A stretch of 37,753 nt of DNA from Chloroflexota bacterium (GTDB lineage: Bacteria; Chloroflexota; UBA6077). This document shows, one piece after another, positions 8,382-17,307 of the stretch. The DNA lies in contig JAJZQR010000013.1 of assembly GCA_021806765.1 (NCBI GenBank), forward strand, positions 1 through 37,753. Reading direction: 5' to 3'. The translations under genes were made by a program, and so were the position numbers. The notes beneath the pieces were generated by a model. It was not told where the DNA came from and did no database searches. It worked only from the letters and a program-made list of their open reading frames with translations. Positions within the stretch are counted from its first letter, which is position 1; each line of letters begins with the position of its first letter.

Positions 8382-8680
8382 AGACGCGACGAGATCTAAT
8401 AGAACAGTTCACCCGATTGCGCCACAAGCGCGGCTTCACTCAGGAACGGCTTGAGGAACTGTCGGGAGTTAGCCAGCAACAAATATCACTCATAGAACTG
8501 GGGCAATCCGAGCCCCGTATCGACACCTTGCTAGCGCTGGCAGCCACCCTGCGTGCTCGGTTGGTGCTGATACCTGCCGAGAGCTTGGACTCTCTCCTCA
8601 TGGATACGCAGGAAGAGCTATCGAATCAGACCGGCGTCGACGACCTGATCGTCCCGGAGAGGGAAGGAGGCGAGGGATAG
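8378..8680 (+). CDS. hipB: HipB-like antitoxin, XRE-family repressor
   Basis: A 100-residue protein with one XRE/Cro-type helix-turn-helix (about residues 8-60). The recognition part is FTQERLEELSGVSQQQISLIELGQSEPRIDTLLALAATL, a classic pattern. The C-terminal tail is acidic (VPEREGGEG) and may contact the kinase. In HipBA modules HipB binds DNA as a dimer, represses the operon and holds HipA inactive. The ATG follows AGGAATGGTAAG and lies in the right arm of the inverted repeat described above. hipA starts one base after its stop, which fits the usual gene order. Confidence 0.88.
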   Translation: MQTRRDLIEQFTRLRHKRGFTQERLEELSGVSQQQISLIELGQSEPRIDTLLALAATLRARLVLIPAESLDSLLMDTQEELSNQTGVDDLIVPEREGGEG

Positions 8681-8681
8681 G

Positions 8682-9944
8682 ATGCCGGATCACGCTCGCA
8701 TCCTGGAGATCCGCCTCGGCAATCGGCAGATCGGTCATCTCGTCAACTACAGGGGAAGCTCCGCCTTCCTCGCGGCGCCCGACTACGTTGCTGATCCCGG
8801 GCGCCCGGTGTTGTCCCAGTCGTTCCGTGGTTCCGATGACGCGCGGACACAAAGGCTGCTGACGGATCTCCATTCGGAGCTAACCATTTCCCGAGTGCGC
8901 GTTCCCCCGTTCTTCGCCAATCTTCTTCCGGAAGGTGCGCTACGGACGCGCATAGCCGGTGAACTGCGAGTGTCGGAGGATGCCGAGTTTGATATGCTCG
9001 CCGCTCTTGGTCGAGACCTCCCAGGTGCCGTGACCGCGACGCCCACAGATGAGGTCCCGCCAGCTGCCCTTGCGCTCTTCGGAGAAGGGGTTGCAGACCA
9101 TGTTAGTCGTCACATAGGCCAGACGGTAGAGAAGTTCTCGCTTTCGGGCGTCCAACTCAAGTTCTCGGTGCTGCGCAATTCACAGCGACGCTACGTGCTG
9201 GCTGGGGATTCCGAAACAGGAGACATCATCTTGAAACCTCCCCACCCTGCCTTCCCGCACCTGCCTGAGAACGAATACAGTTCCATGCGGCTTGCCCAGT
9301 TAGCAGGCGTCGACACGCCCGAGTTCTGGTTGGTAGATCCGTCAGAGCTTGCAGTACCGGCTCTAAGGGGCTTGGAGGGCACAATCTACGCGATCCAACG
9401 CTTTGATCGGGTAAGGAGTGAGCGCGTGCATATCGAGGATTTTGCTCAGGTTCTCGGTATTCGCGCCGCAAACAAGTACGGTGACACCAACTACGACACG
9501 ATTCTCCGAATCATCATGAATCGAACGCGCAATGGCCTCCTGGATGCGCGCCAGCTAGTGCGTCGTCTCGTTGTTAACATCTTGATCGGCAACGGCGACG
9601 CGCATATCAAGAACTTTTCGCTGATCTATCGTGATCCGCAACATCCAGATCTCGCACCTGCCTACGACATCGTTTCGACCATTCAATACCTTCCACAAGA
9701 CCAGAGCATGGCTCTTAACATGGCTGGTGAAAGGCAAGTCGCGGACATCACGATTGCGTCTTTCGAGAAGCTCGAGCGCAGGGTCGGCCTACTTCGTCCG
9801 GCGCAGTTGGCGCGCGAAGCTCGGCAAACCGTTCAGCGGGCCTCGGACAGGTGGCCCACAGAGCTATCAAGTTTGCCAATGGAAGAGGGTCACAAGGAGG
9901 TGATCCGCAAGCGACTGCGAACACTTCCACTTACCCGCCTCTGA
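8682..9944 (+). CDS. hipA: HipA-like serine/threonine kinase toxin
   Basis: A 420-residue full-length HipA-type protein. The N-terminal subdomain (residues 8-110) has the RVRVPPFFANLLPEGALR segment typical of HipA N1. The kinase part shows FSLSGVQLKFSV (residues 152-163, the flexible loop that carries the autophosphorylated serine, likely S153), IILKPP with the ATP lysine K185, the catalytic NGDAHIKN (304-311) and AYDIV with the metal-binding D329. HipA kinases known from E. coli phosphorylate glutamyl-tRNA synthetase and cause growth arrest; the target here is not known. A GGAGGCGAGGG ribosome site lies at the end of hipB. Base composition looks less GC-rich than its neighbours, and a decayed IS is next door, both suggesting transfer. 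It is convergent with murJ. Confidence 0.9.
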   Translation: MPDHARILEIRLGNRQIGHLVNYRGSSAFLAAPDYVADPGRPVLSQSFRGSDDARTQRLLTDLHSELTISRVRVPPFFANLLPEGALRTRIAGELRVSEDAEFDMLAALGRDLPGAVTATPTDEVPPAALALFGEGVADHVSRHIGQTVEKFSLSGVQLKFSVLRNSQRRYVLAGDSETGDIILKPPHPAFPHLPENEYSSMRLAQLAGVDTPEFWLVDPSELAVPALRGLEGTIYAIQRFDRVRSERVHIEDFAQVLGIRAANKYGDTNYDTILRIIMNRTRNGLLDARQLVRRLVVNILIGNGDAHIKNFSLIYRDPQHPDLAPAYDIVSTIQYLPQDQSMALNMAGERQVADITIASFEKLERRVGLLRPAQLAREARQTVQRASDRWPTELSSLPMEEGHKEVIRKRLRTLPLTRL

Positions 9945-9995
9945 ACCCTGTCCCTGCAGTATCCAGCTTAACAACATGCGGGCCAGGCAGATCCC

Positions 9996-11657
9996 TCAGT
10001 TGGCCACTCTCTCGGCCACTCGCCCGCGTCGAAGGCGACTCAGCAGCATGTCCCAGATGTCCCGGGCCTCCCTCACCCGCAGCACGGTCACGCCCGCCGC
10101 ATATACCACTGCCCCCAGACTGGTCCCCGCCACCACCAGGAGGGCCACCTGCGGCCCGCCAGTAACCAGGGGTGCGGCAAAGGCCAGGAACAGCTGGCAC
10201 GCGAGCCCCATGGCCAGGGCAGCGGCCACCACCCTCAGCAAGAAGATCCCCAGCTCCCGATCCACGGTACCTCGCACGACCCGGTTCAGCAGCCACAGCA
10301 GCACCAGAGCATGGGAGCTGTTCTGCGCCGCGTTGGCCAGGACCAGACCCAGCATCCCCATAGGCCGGACCAGCGCCAGCGCCACGGTCAGATAGACGAA
10401 GATGGCCATCACCCCCACCAGAACGGGGGTCAGGGTGTCCTTGCGGGCGTAGAAGGCGAAGATCAGCAACTGATCCACGGCAGTGAAGGCAATGCTCGGG
10501 GAGTAGCCCAGAAAGGCGAGGGCCGTCAGGACGGTGGCGTTGTGGTCGAACTCGCCCCGCTGGAACAGCAGCTGGATGACCGGTTCCCGCAGCACCGCCA
10601 GCCCAACGGCCGCCGGGACGATCAGCAGCAGGATCATCTTCATCCCCATCCGTAAGGTGGCGACGTACGAGGACTGAGGACTGTGGGCCGAGGACTGAGG
10701 AGGATCCCGGTCGCTCAGTCCTGAGTCCTCAGTCCTCAGTCCTGAAGCTTGGCGGGACAGCAGAGGCAGGACCGCGAAGGAGGTGGCCGTAGCGACCAAC
10801 CCCAAGGGGAACTGCACCAGGGTGGTGGCGACGTTCATGGCCGCGATACTGCCCTCGCCCGTCTGCGAGGCGAGGTGCCGATCGATGATCACCCCCAGAT
10901 TCGAGACGATCAGCCCCAGGGCCACCGGGGCGTACAACTTCAGGATGGCTCGGACCCCGGGATGGGACAGGTCGATGGCCGGATGGATCCTCAGGCCTCG
11001 CAGCCCCGGCCACTGGATCGCCACCTGGAGCAGCGCCCCCAGCAGCACTCCGACGGCCAGGCTGGTAACCTGGAGCCGGCCGGCGAACAGCACCCCTCCC
11101 AGGATGATCCCAACGTTGTACACGGCTACCGAGAAGGCCGGCAGGGTGAAGCGCTGGCGAGCGTAGAGGGTGGACGCCAGAACCCCGGCCATTCCCATGA
11201 GGAGGACCGAGGGCAGCATCAGCCTGACCAGGTAGGTGGTGAGGGCCCGGGCCTCTTCGTCGAATCCCGCCCCCAGGATGTCCACCAACCAGGGCGCCAC
11301 CACCACCAGAAGCGCCACCAACAGGGCAAGGGCCGCTGCCGCCATGCTGAGCACGGCGCTGACTACACGAGAGAACTCCTTCTTGTCCTCGCTGTCGGCG
11401 TAGCCGGTGAAGACGGGGATCAGGGCGGCGCTGATGGCCCCACTGATCAGCAGGTCGTACACCATGGTGGGGACCGTGGAGGCGACGACGAAGACGTCGG
11501 TGGCGATCTTGGCACCGAAGAGGGCCGTGATCACCTGCACCCTCACCAACCCCAGCAGGCGGCTGAGGATGTTGCCCAGCATGATGATGCCAGCGGCCCT
11601 GGCTATGCGAGCACGGTTGTCCAGGGGGCAGCCTCCACGGGAAGGATCGGGCGCCAT
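9996..11657 (-). CDS. murJ: Lipid II flippase MurJ with repeat-derived insertion
   Basis: A protein of about 553 residues with 14 expected membrane helices of the MurJ/MVF family, which moves lipid II across the membrane for peptidoglycan synthesis. Family segments include GIIMLGNILSRLLGLVRVQVITALFG near the start, DVFVVASTVPTMVYDLLISGAISAALIPVF, and IQLLFQRGEFD. Residues about 305-330 (SGLRTEDSGLSDRDPPQSSAHSPQ) are unlike MurJ and are encoded by a palindromic CTCAGTC-type repeat at 10669-10745. They fall in a loop between helices and keep the frame. The ATG at 11657 has no good ribosome site; a CTG or later start just before DNRARIARAAG, which has GGAGG upstream, is possible. A further repeat lies directly upstream. 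Confidence 0.9.
   Translation of the reverse strand: MAPDPSRGGCPLDNRARIARAAGIIMLGNILSRLLGLVRVQVITALFGAKIATDVFVVASTVPTMVYDLLISGAISAALIPVFTGYADSEDKKEFSRVVSAVLSMAAAALALLVALLVVVAPWLVDILGAGFDEEARALTTYLVRLMLPSVLLMGMAGVLASTLYARQRFTLPAFSVAVYNVGIILGGVLFAGRLQVTSLAVGVLLGALLQVAIQWPGLRGLRIHPAIDLSHPGVRAILKLYAPVALGLIVSNLGVIIDRHLASQTGEGSIAAMNVATTLVQFPLGLVATATSFAVLPLLSRQASGLRTEDSGLSDRDPPQSSAHSPQSSYVATLRMGMKMILLLIVPAAVGLAVLREPVIQLLFQRGEFDHNATVLTALAFLGYSPSIAFTAVDQLLIFAFYARKDTLTPVLVGVMAIFVYLTVALALVRPMGMLGLVLANAAQNSSHALVLLWLLNRVVRGTVDRELGIFLLRVVAAALAMGLACQLFLAFAAPLVTGGPQVALLVVAGTSLGAVVYAAGVTVLRVREARDIWDMLLSRLRRGRVAERVAN
10669..10745. repeat. CTCAGTC-type palindromic repeat inside murJ
   Basis: The plus strand carries GAGGACTGAGGACTG (10669-10683) and GAGGACTGAGGA near 10690, then the complementary run CTCAGTCCTGAGTCCTCAGT onward at 10714-10745. 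Together they form a long imperfect hairpin made of seven-base units. The block does not fit MurJ sequence and looks like intergenic repeat material inserted in frame. Confidence 0.75.
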
Positions 11658-11666
11658 GATATAGGG

Positions 11667-11692
11667 ACGGGCGGGTTGGGGCAACCCACCCT
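11667..11692. repeat. Diverged copy of the palindromic repeat upstream of murJ
   Basis: ACGGGCGGGTTGGGGCAACCCACCCT resembles the reverse complement of the 29-bp repeat at 4043-4071. It keeps the GGTT-five bases-AACC core, and it ends nine bases before the murJ start on the minus strand. Confidence 0.65.
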
Positions 11693-11737
11693 CAACGCGG
11701 GCATCTGGTGGCTGAACCGAAAGTGACGAGGGAGAAC

Positions 11738-12199
11738 TCAGGCTCGTCTGGGCGTGACGGGTACGGCCTGGGTGCTGAAGACCCAGATCTCCCGGGTGAC
11801 CATGGCCAGCAGCAGGAGGGTGATAGCGGCCAGGGCCAGACACCAGTAGCAGAAGGCGTGCAGAACGAGGAACTCGACGCCGGTGAGGTAGGTCATGAAG
11901 AGCGCTCCCGACAGAACCAGGCTGTAGAGAAGGAGGGTGGCGTTGGCGTAGGCAACGCCCTGAGCCTGCAACCGCCAGAGGCCGATGCCCAGCAGCGCCG
12001 CGTACATCGCTGCTCCCAGAGCGGCTACCGGCACACCAAAGATCTCCGCGAAGGGACTGCTGTTCACCTGGGCACAACCGGCGTAGCCGCCGCAGGGGGG
12101 CACCTCCCCTTGCCAGTGGAGGATGGCCAGGTAGAGAGCATCTCCCAGCCCCAGTAGAGCCAGCGCCGGCATGAACCACCCTCTCTTCATCCCGTTCAT
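11738..12199 (-). CDS. VKOR-family membrane protein that re-oxidises DsbA
   Basis: A 153-residue integral membrane protein of the vitamin K epoxide reductase family with four or five helices. The active-site pair is C117-Y-W-C120 at the periplasm-facing end of a late helix, and the loop pair is C36 and C42 (PPCGGYAGC), followed by the family segment NSSPFAEIFGVPVAALG with its conserved serine. Bacterial VKOR homologues are known to take electrons from DsbA-like proteins and pass them to quinone, replacing DsbB. The ATG at 12199 overlaps the stop of the DsbA-like gene (TGATG), so the two are co-translated. The pairing strongly supports a disulfide-forming role. Confidence 0.9.
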   Translation of the reverse strand: MNGMKRGWFMPALALLGLGDALYLAILHWQGEVPPCGGYAGCAQVNSSPFAEIFGVPVAALGAAMYAALLGIGLWRLQAQGVAYANATLLLYSLVLSGALFMTYLTGVEFLVLHAFCYWCLALAAITLLLLAMVTREIWVFSTQAVPVTPRRA

Positions 12200-12999
12200 C
12201 ACTTCTTCGCCAGCTCCTCCTCGATGGCCGCCTTCATGGTATCCAGGCTGGGAACTCCTTGCATCTTGCGGCTGTTGATGAAGAGGGTGGGAGTGGCATT
12301 GACGCCCAGAGCCTCCCCTTCCTTTTCCTCGGCCAACACCTCTGCCCTGTGAGTCCCGTTATCCAGGCATGCGTCGAATTTCGCCTGATCCAGCCCCAAC
12401 TCGGCGGCAAAGCCCTTCAGGTTCTCGGGTCTGAAGGCACCCTGATTCTCGCCCCGCTGACGCTGCCACAACGTGCTCCGGTAGTCCCAGTAGCGGCCCT
12501 GATCGGCGGCGCACTCGGCAGCTTCGGCGGCCAGGATCGACTCGGGCCCCAGAAAAGCGAAGTTGCGGTACACGAATCGAACCTTGCCCGCTTCGACGTA
12601 CTCCTTCTCCAGGGAGGGCTCGCGGTTGAGGGCGTAGAGGCGACAGGCCGGACACTGGAAGTCGGACCACTCGGTAACCACCACGGGGGCGTTGGGGTTG
12701 CCGAGGGAGCGGCGATCCGGCCCTTGAAGGGCGGCAGCCGGCCCTACTGGAGCCCTGGCTACGCCGGAAACCGGGGCGCTGACGGACGCCAGGTTGAGGG
12801 CGATCACCACCACGCCCAGAACCACGCCGAAGGTAGAGGCCAGCGCCACCAGCAGGGGCCAGCGGCGGGGAGGAAGTAACGTTACGGTGCCGTCGCCCCG
12901 AGACCCTTTGAGGGTGACCTGCGGCGGCAGGTCGTGGCCCTGGTGGGAAGGGGACAGCGATCGATCTCGACCACCAGACTGTCGACTGCTCTTGGCCAT
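12199..12999 (-). CDS. Membrane-anchored DsbA-like thiol:disulfide oxidoreductase
   Basis: A 266-residue thioredoxin-fold protein. A basic cytoplasmic N-terminus (to about residue 45) is followed by one membrane anchor (WPLLVALASTFGVVLGVVV, about 47-70) and then an extracytoplasmic domain. The CPAC active site is at residues 116-119 in EWSDFQCPACR, and the cis-proline loop is NATPTLF (T236-P237). It belongs to the DsbA-like group with thioredoxin_4-type domain that donates disulfides to exported proteins. Downstream VKOR overlaps it, which gives an oxidase-reoxidase pair. A second cysteine pair (C163 and C211) may be structural. No ribosome site stands out before the ATG at 12999. Confidence 0.9.
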   Translation of the reverse strand: MAKSSRQSGGRDRSLSPSHQGHDLPPQVTLKGSRGDGTVTLLPPRRWPLLVALASTFGVVLGVVVIALNLASVSAPVSGVARAPVGPAAALQGPDRRSLGNPNAPVVVTEWSDFQCPACRLYALNREPSLEKEYVEAGKVRFVYRNFAFLGPESILAAEAAECAADQGRYWDYRSTLWQRQRGENQGAFRPENLKGFAAELGLDQAKFDACLDNGTHRAEVLAEEKEGEALGVNATPTLFINSRKMQGVPSLDTMKAAIEEELAKK

Positions 13000-13198
13000 C
13001 GGTCCGGGTTGCTCCTATCGGCTCTCAGACAGAATCAACGGTCCAACGCCCGCTCCGGTAGCGACACCTCTGGTCACGTTGAGACACCGGTCTCTTGTAG
13101 ATCTTGAGCATAGCACGGACCGCACCGAGGGTAAAGCCCAATATCCATACATACGGCTCATGGCGGAGAAGTATGACCCGGCCCTGAGTCTAGCTACA

Positions 13199-13278
13199 AG
13201 TAGGGCGGGTTGTCTCAACCCGCCCGTCCCCTCCCCGCCCGTGGTGACGGAGGGGTTGAGGCAACCCTGCCTGCTACT
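13199..13278. repeat. Inverted pair of palindromic repeats between dsbA-like and rnz genes
   Basis: Bases 13199-13227 are identical to 4043-4071. Bases 13247-13278 are a diverged copy in the opposite direction (core GGGGTTGAGGCAACCC, ending CTGCTACT). Each copy is itself a palindrome. The rest of the 13000-13282 gap shows no gene or clear signal. The pair ends just before the rnz stop codon. Confidence 0.75.
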
Positions 13279-13282
13279 GAGG

Positions 13283-14191
13283 TCAGTCCTGGGGGAAGCG
13301 CAGGGTGCCCGTCATCCGATCGTATCCGGCGCGGGTGTTCGGGAAGAGTCGCGTCGCCTCCCCCAGCCACTCTTCGGGGTCGGATAGCGACGGGCTGTAG
13401 TGAGTGAGCCACAGTTCCCGAACCCGCCCCTCCCGGGCGATTTCCGCCGCCTCGGAGAAGAGCATGTGCTGGTTCCCCACGGCCTTGGGCAGATCCTCGG
13501 GGGAGCCGTACATCCCCTCGCAGATCAGCAGGTCCGATCCCTCCACGAAGGCCGGCAACTCCGGGGTGGGGCGGGTGTCGGTGACGTAGGAGAGCTTGAT
13601 CCCCCTTCGCTCCTCTCCCAGCACCTGCTCCGGGAGCACTCGCCGTCCTCTCCATTCTACCGTCTCGCCAGCCTGAAGCCGGCTCCAGAGGGGCGTGGGA
13701 AGCCCCAGGGCCGAGGCCTTCTGCGGATCGAACCTCGGTGCCCGGGGTACATACAGACTGTAGGCCAGGCATGGAACGCCGTGGTCCACCGCCAGGGACC
13801 GGATCTCCATGCCCTGCAACTCCACCTTCTCCCCGCCCACCAACTCCTGCCATTCCAGGGGAAAAGGAAGCTGGGGTGCGAAGGCACGCACCCCTCCCAC
13901 CACTCGCCAGAGGTCGGGCGGACCGTATAGCAGCAGAGGGTCCCTCCGCCCCGAGTTGCCGATGGTCAGCAGCATGCCGGGCAGACCGGCCACGTGGTCG
14001 GCGTGGAGGTGGGTGAGGAGGATGGCCGAGATCTCTTTGAATCCCCATCCCAACTGCTTTAGCGTGATCTGGGTTCCCTCACCGCAGTCGATCAGCAGCA
14101 GCTTGCCCTGAAAGCGTACCAACAGGCTCGCCAGCCACCTCCTGGGTAGGGGGGTCATCCCCCCGGTCCCCGGCAACGCTACGTCCAGCAT
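13283..14191 (-). CDS. rnz: Ribonuclease Z (tRNA 3' endonuclease)
   Basis: A 302-residue metallo-beta-lactamase-fold protein, the usual length for the short-form RNase Z. This enzyme cuts tRNA precursors at the 3' end in the cytoplasm. The metal motif THLHADHVAGLPG is complete (about residues 60-72), and the other ligands are in LAVDHGVPCLAYSL, SYVTDTRPTPEL and LWLTHYSPS. The substrate exosite region (GEERRGIKL area) is shortened but recognisable. I prefer the ATG at 14191, giving MLDVALPGTGG, because AAGGG stands five bases before it; a GTG at 14197 is the alternative. It is followed by the DsbA/VKOR genes on the same strand but separated by about 280 bases. Confidence 0.93.
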   Translation of the reverse strand: MLDVALPGTGGMTPLPRRWLASLLVRFQGKLLLIDCGEGTQITLKQLGWGFKEISAILLTHLHADHVAGLPGMLLTIGNSGRRDPLLLYGPPDLWRVVGGVRAFAPQLPFPLEWQELVGGEKVELQGMEIRSLAVDHGVPCLAYSLYVPRAPRFDPQKASALGLPTPLWSRLQAGETVEWRGRRVLPEQVLGEERRGIKLSYVTDTRPTPELPAFVEGSDLLICEGMYGSPEDLPKAVGNQHMLFSEAAEIAREGRVRELWLTHYSPSLSDPEEWLGEATRLFPNTRAGYDRMTGTLRFPQD

Positions 14192-14243
14192 CTCCACCCT
14201 TCAACTGAGTTGCTAAGCAGTCGGCCCCAGATAGACTGCCCTT

Positions 14244-14382
14244 CGTCACCCCCGCTTTCGCGGGGGTCCAGGGCAACTTCCCGTTGGTAGCATGGTAATG
14301 GAGGCGTCACCCCCGCGAAAGCGGGGGTCCAGGACACCACCAGCGCAGAGAACCCTGGATGCCCGCCTTCGCGGGCATGACG
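14244..14382. repeat. Three REP-like palindromes
   Basis: Copy 1 (14244-14273) and copy 2 (14305-14333) share CGTCACCCCCGC, a four-base centre and GCGGGGGTCCAGG; the centres are TTTC and GAAA, so the loop is inverted between copies. Copy 3 (14353-14382) is a related element in the opposite direction (CCTGGATGCCCGC, then GCGGGCATGACG). Together with the heptamer array they fill much of the 489-base gap from 14192 to 14680, in which I see no gene. Confidence 0.85.
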
Positions 14383-14430
14383 ACGGATTGTGCACGCGAT
14401 CCCAGGCCAGATGCTTAGGTGCACTGTTCA

Positions 14431-14486
14431 GCACTCAACACTCAGCACTCAGCACTCAGCACTCAGCACTCAGCACTCAGCACTCG
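14431..14486. repeat. Heptamer tandem array, (GCACTCA)8
   Basis: Eight head-to-tail seven-base units; unit 2 is ACACTCA and unit 8 is GCACTCG, the rest are exact. A broken unit precedes it (GCACTGTTCA). It resembles short tandem heptamer repeats known from cyanobacteria and other GC-rich bacteria. No coding role is visible. Confidence 0.92.
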
Positions 14487-14680
14487 GGCATTGTACCCCT
14501 TCCGCAAGCCCGTAACACCCCGTCCGATGGCACCCTTATTGCTTTCCTGCATCCGAGTCGCCATCGGTCCCGAACTGCCGGAGCAACGGTATCGGGCAGA
14601 AGCCAGAGTTGGACAGACTAAGGATGGGTGACTGGGGACATGAGCCTCCCAGAGCCAGCAGTCCACACTGAGGATCGCCT

Positions 14681-16314
14681 GTGAGTGCCCAAACCGTAGC
14701 GAACAATCTCCAACCGCTCCACCAGGGCTTCCGGGTAGCCCGGCGCCGCCTATGGTTGCAGAAGGGCATCCTAATCCTGGCCAGAAGCCTCTCCGTGGCC
14801 TTCGGCCTGGCGCTGTTGGGAGCGCTGTCGGCAGCATGGCAAGCCCCTGAACCGGTGCGGAGCGGCTTTTGGACGGCCGGCACTCTAGCCTTTCTGGCCG
14901 GGCTGGTGGCTGCCCTGGTGCTGCGCCCCTCTGCCTCGCAGGCTGCCCGAGCCGTGGATCTTCGGTTGGGGCTCCGCCAACAGCTGGGAACGGCGGAAGA
15001 GCTGCTGGCCCGGGGAGCCGAGGGCACCCTGGTCTCGACCCAGATCGCCAGGGCCTCGAACCTGGCAGGAGAGGTAGAGATCTCCAGGGCCTTCCCTCTG
15101 TTACCGAGGAGGGAGATGGCGCAGGCGACCCTCCTGGCCGCCGCCACCGGACTCGTGATGGTGTTGGTAAGCATGGGGATGACCCTGCCCAACCCGATAT
15201 CAGCCATTCACCTGCCCTCTCTGGGCGGAGGGGCGGCCAAGGAAGCGGCTCAGGATCCTTTCAGCAATCCTCGAAACGCGAATCCCTCGAAGCCCGGGTC
15301 GCCGGCAGTGGATCAAGTGAATCGGATGCTGGACCAAATCCAGAAACAGGCACAGCAGGGAGCCCTGTCCCGGGCCGGCACCTCTGCTGCACTGGCCCAG
15401 GCCAACGCCGAGCTGAACCGGATAGCCAACGAGTCCCGGATCCGCCAGGAGGCTCTGGACAACCTGGCCAAGGAGCTTCAGAGGACCGCCGCAGGGAGAG
15501 AAGCAGCCCAGAGCTTGCAGCAGGGGAACTACAGCCAGGCCGCGGAGCAGATCCGCCAGATGGGGATCCAGAGCGACCAACTGTCGGCCTCGGCAAAGCA
15601 GGAACTGGCCGGCGCGCTCGATCAGGCAGCCAACCAGAGCCAGCAGGCTACCGACCTGTCCAAGAGTGAGAAGGATGCGGCCGACCAACTGCAGCAGGGA
15701 GACTACTCCTCGGTGGTGCAGTCCACGGATCAACTGGCCCAGTCGGTTCAGGACGCGGCCAATCAGAGGGTTTCCCAGGGTGACCTGGCCCAAACCTGGC
15801 AGCGGCTCCAGCAGATGAACCAGCAGTTTGGCCAGCCCGGCTCTCAGAATAACCAGGGCCAGGATGCCCTGTCACCGCCCGTGGCCCAAGCCCCCCAGGG
15901 TGCTGGCCAGCGCCAGACTGGACTGCAACAGCAACAGGGGCAGCAAGGGGGACAGCAGGGGCCGAGCTTCGGTCCTCCCGTGGCAGGCAACGGGAACGGG
16001 AATAGAGGCCAGCCCGGCAGCGGCACACCGGGGAACAGCCGGGGTGGACCACCCCTGGGCAATCCAAACCAGCGGTTGGGGCCCGACGGCAAGCCCCTGG
16101 ACGTGCAGGGACAGGTCGCGGATCGCTTCCCGGGTCAACCCGGTGGCGACTCGGAGCCCCCGTCGGTGCTGCGACAAGGGACAGGAAGTTCCAGCCCCTC
16201 CTCCGTGGGAGAGGGCGCCAATGGTCCGCTTAGCGTACCGGCCGAGAACGTGTTCGTGCCCGGGGACCGCAGACCAACAGTACGGGATTACTTTAGCAAC
16301 GGTTCGGGGGAGTG

Positions 16315-16315
<1 letters not shown>
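14681..16315 (+). CDS. Membrane protein with long Gln/Ala/Gly-rich domain, first gene of a MoxR-VWA operon
   Basis: A 544-residue protein I do not recognise by family name, though its place and layout recall the DUF4175-type proteins found beside MoxR/DUF58 genes. Three membrane segments lie at about 29-52, 63-81 and 148-168. A long polar region rich in Gln, Ala and Asn (about 205-370) is probably coiled coil (VDQVNRMLDQIQKQAQQ, AANAELNRIANES-like pattern). A Gly/Gln/Pro-rich flexible stretch follows (375-490), and the end has NVFVPGDRRPTVRDYF. The GTG start is chosen for GAGGAT upstream and because no earlier start fits. The stop overlaps the moxR start (TGATG). A membrane scaffold or substrate of the MoxR system is a guess from context. 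Confidence 0.8.

Positions 16316-17307
<992 letters not shown>

Noticed and set aside
11658..12179. Possible N-terminal extension of MurJ across the VKOR gene
   Set aside because: The frame is open but the sequence is the shadow of VKOR and contains low-complexity Arg/Gly/Pro stretches. MurJ homology begins just after 11657.
14431..14486. CRISPR-like array
   Set aside because: Units are seven bases with no spacers, so it is a simple tandem repeat.
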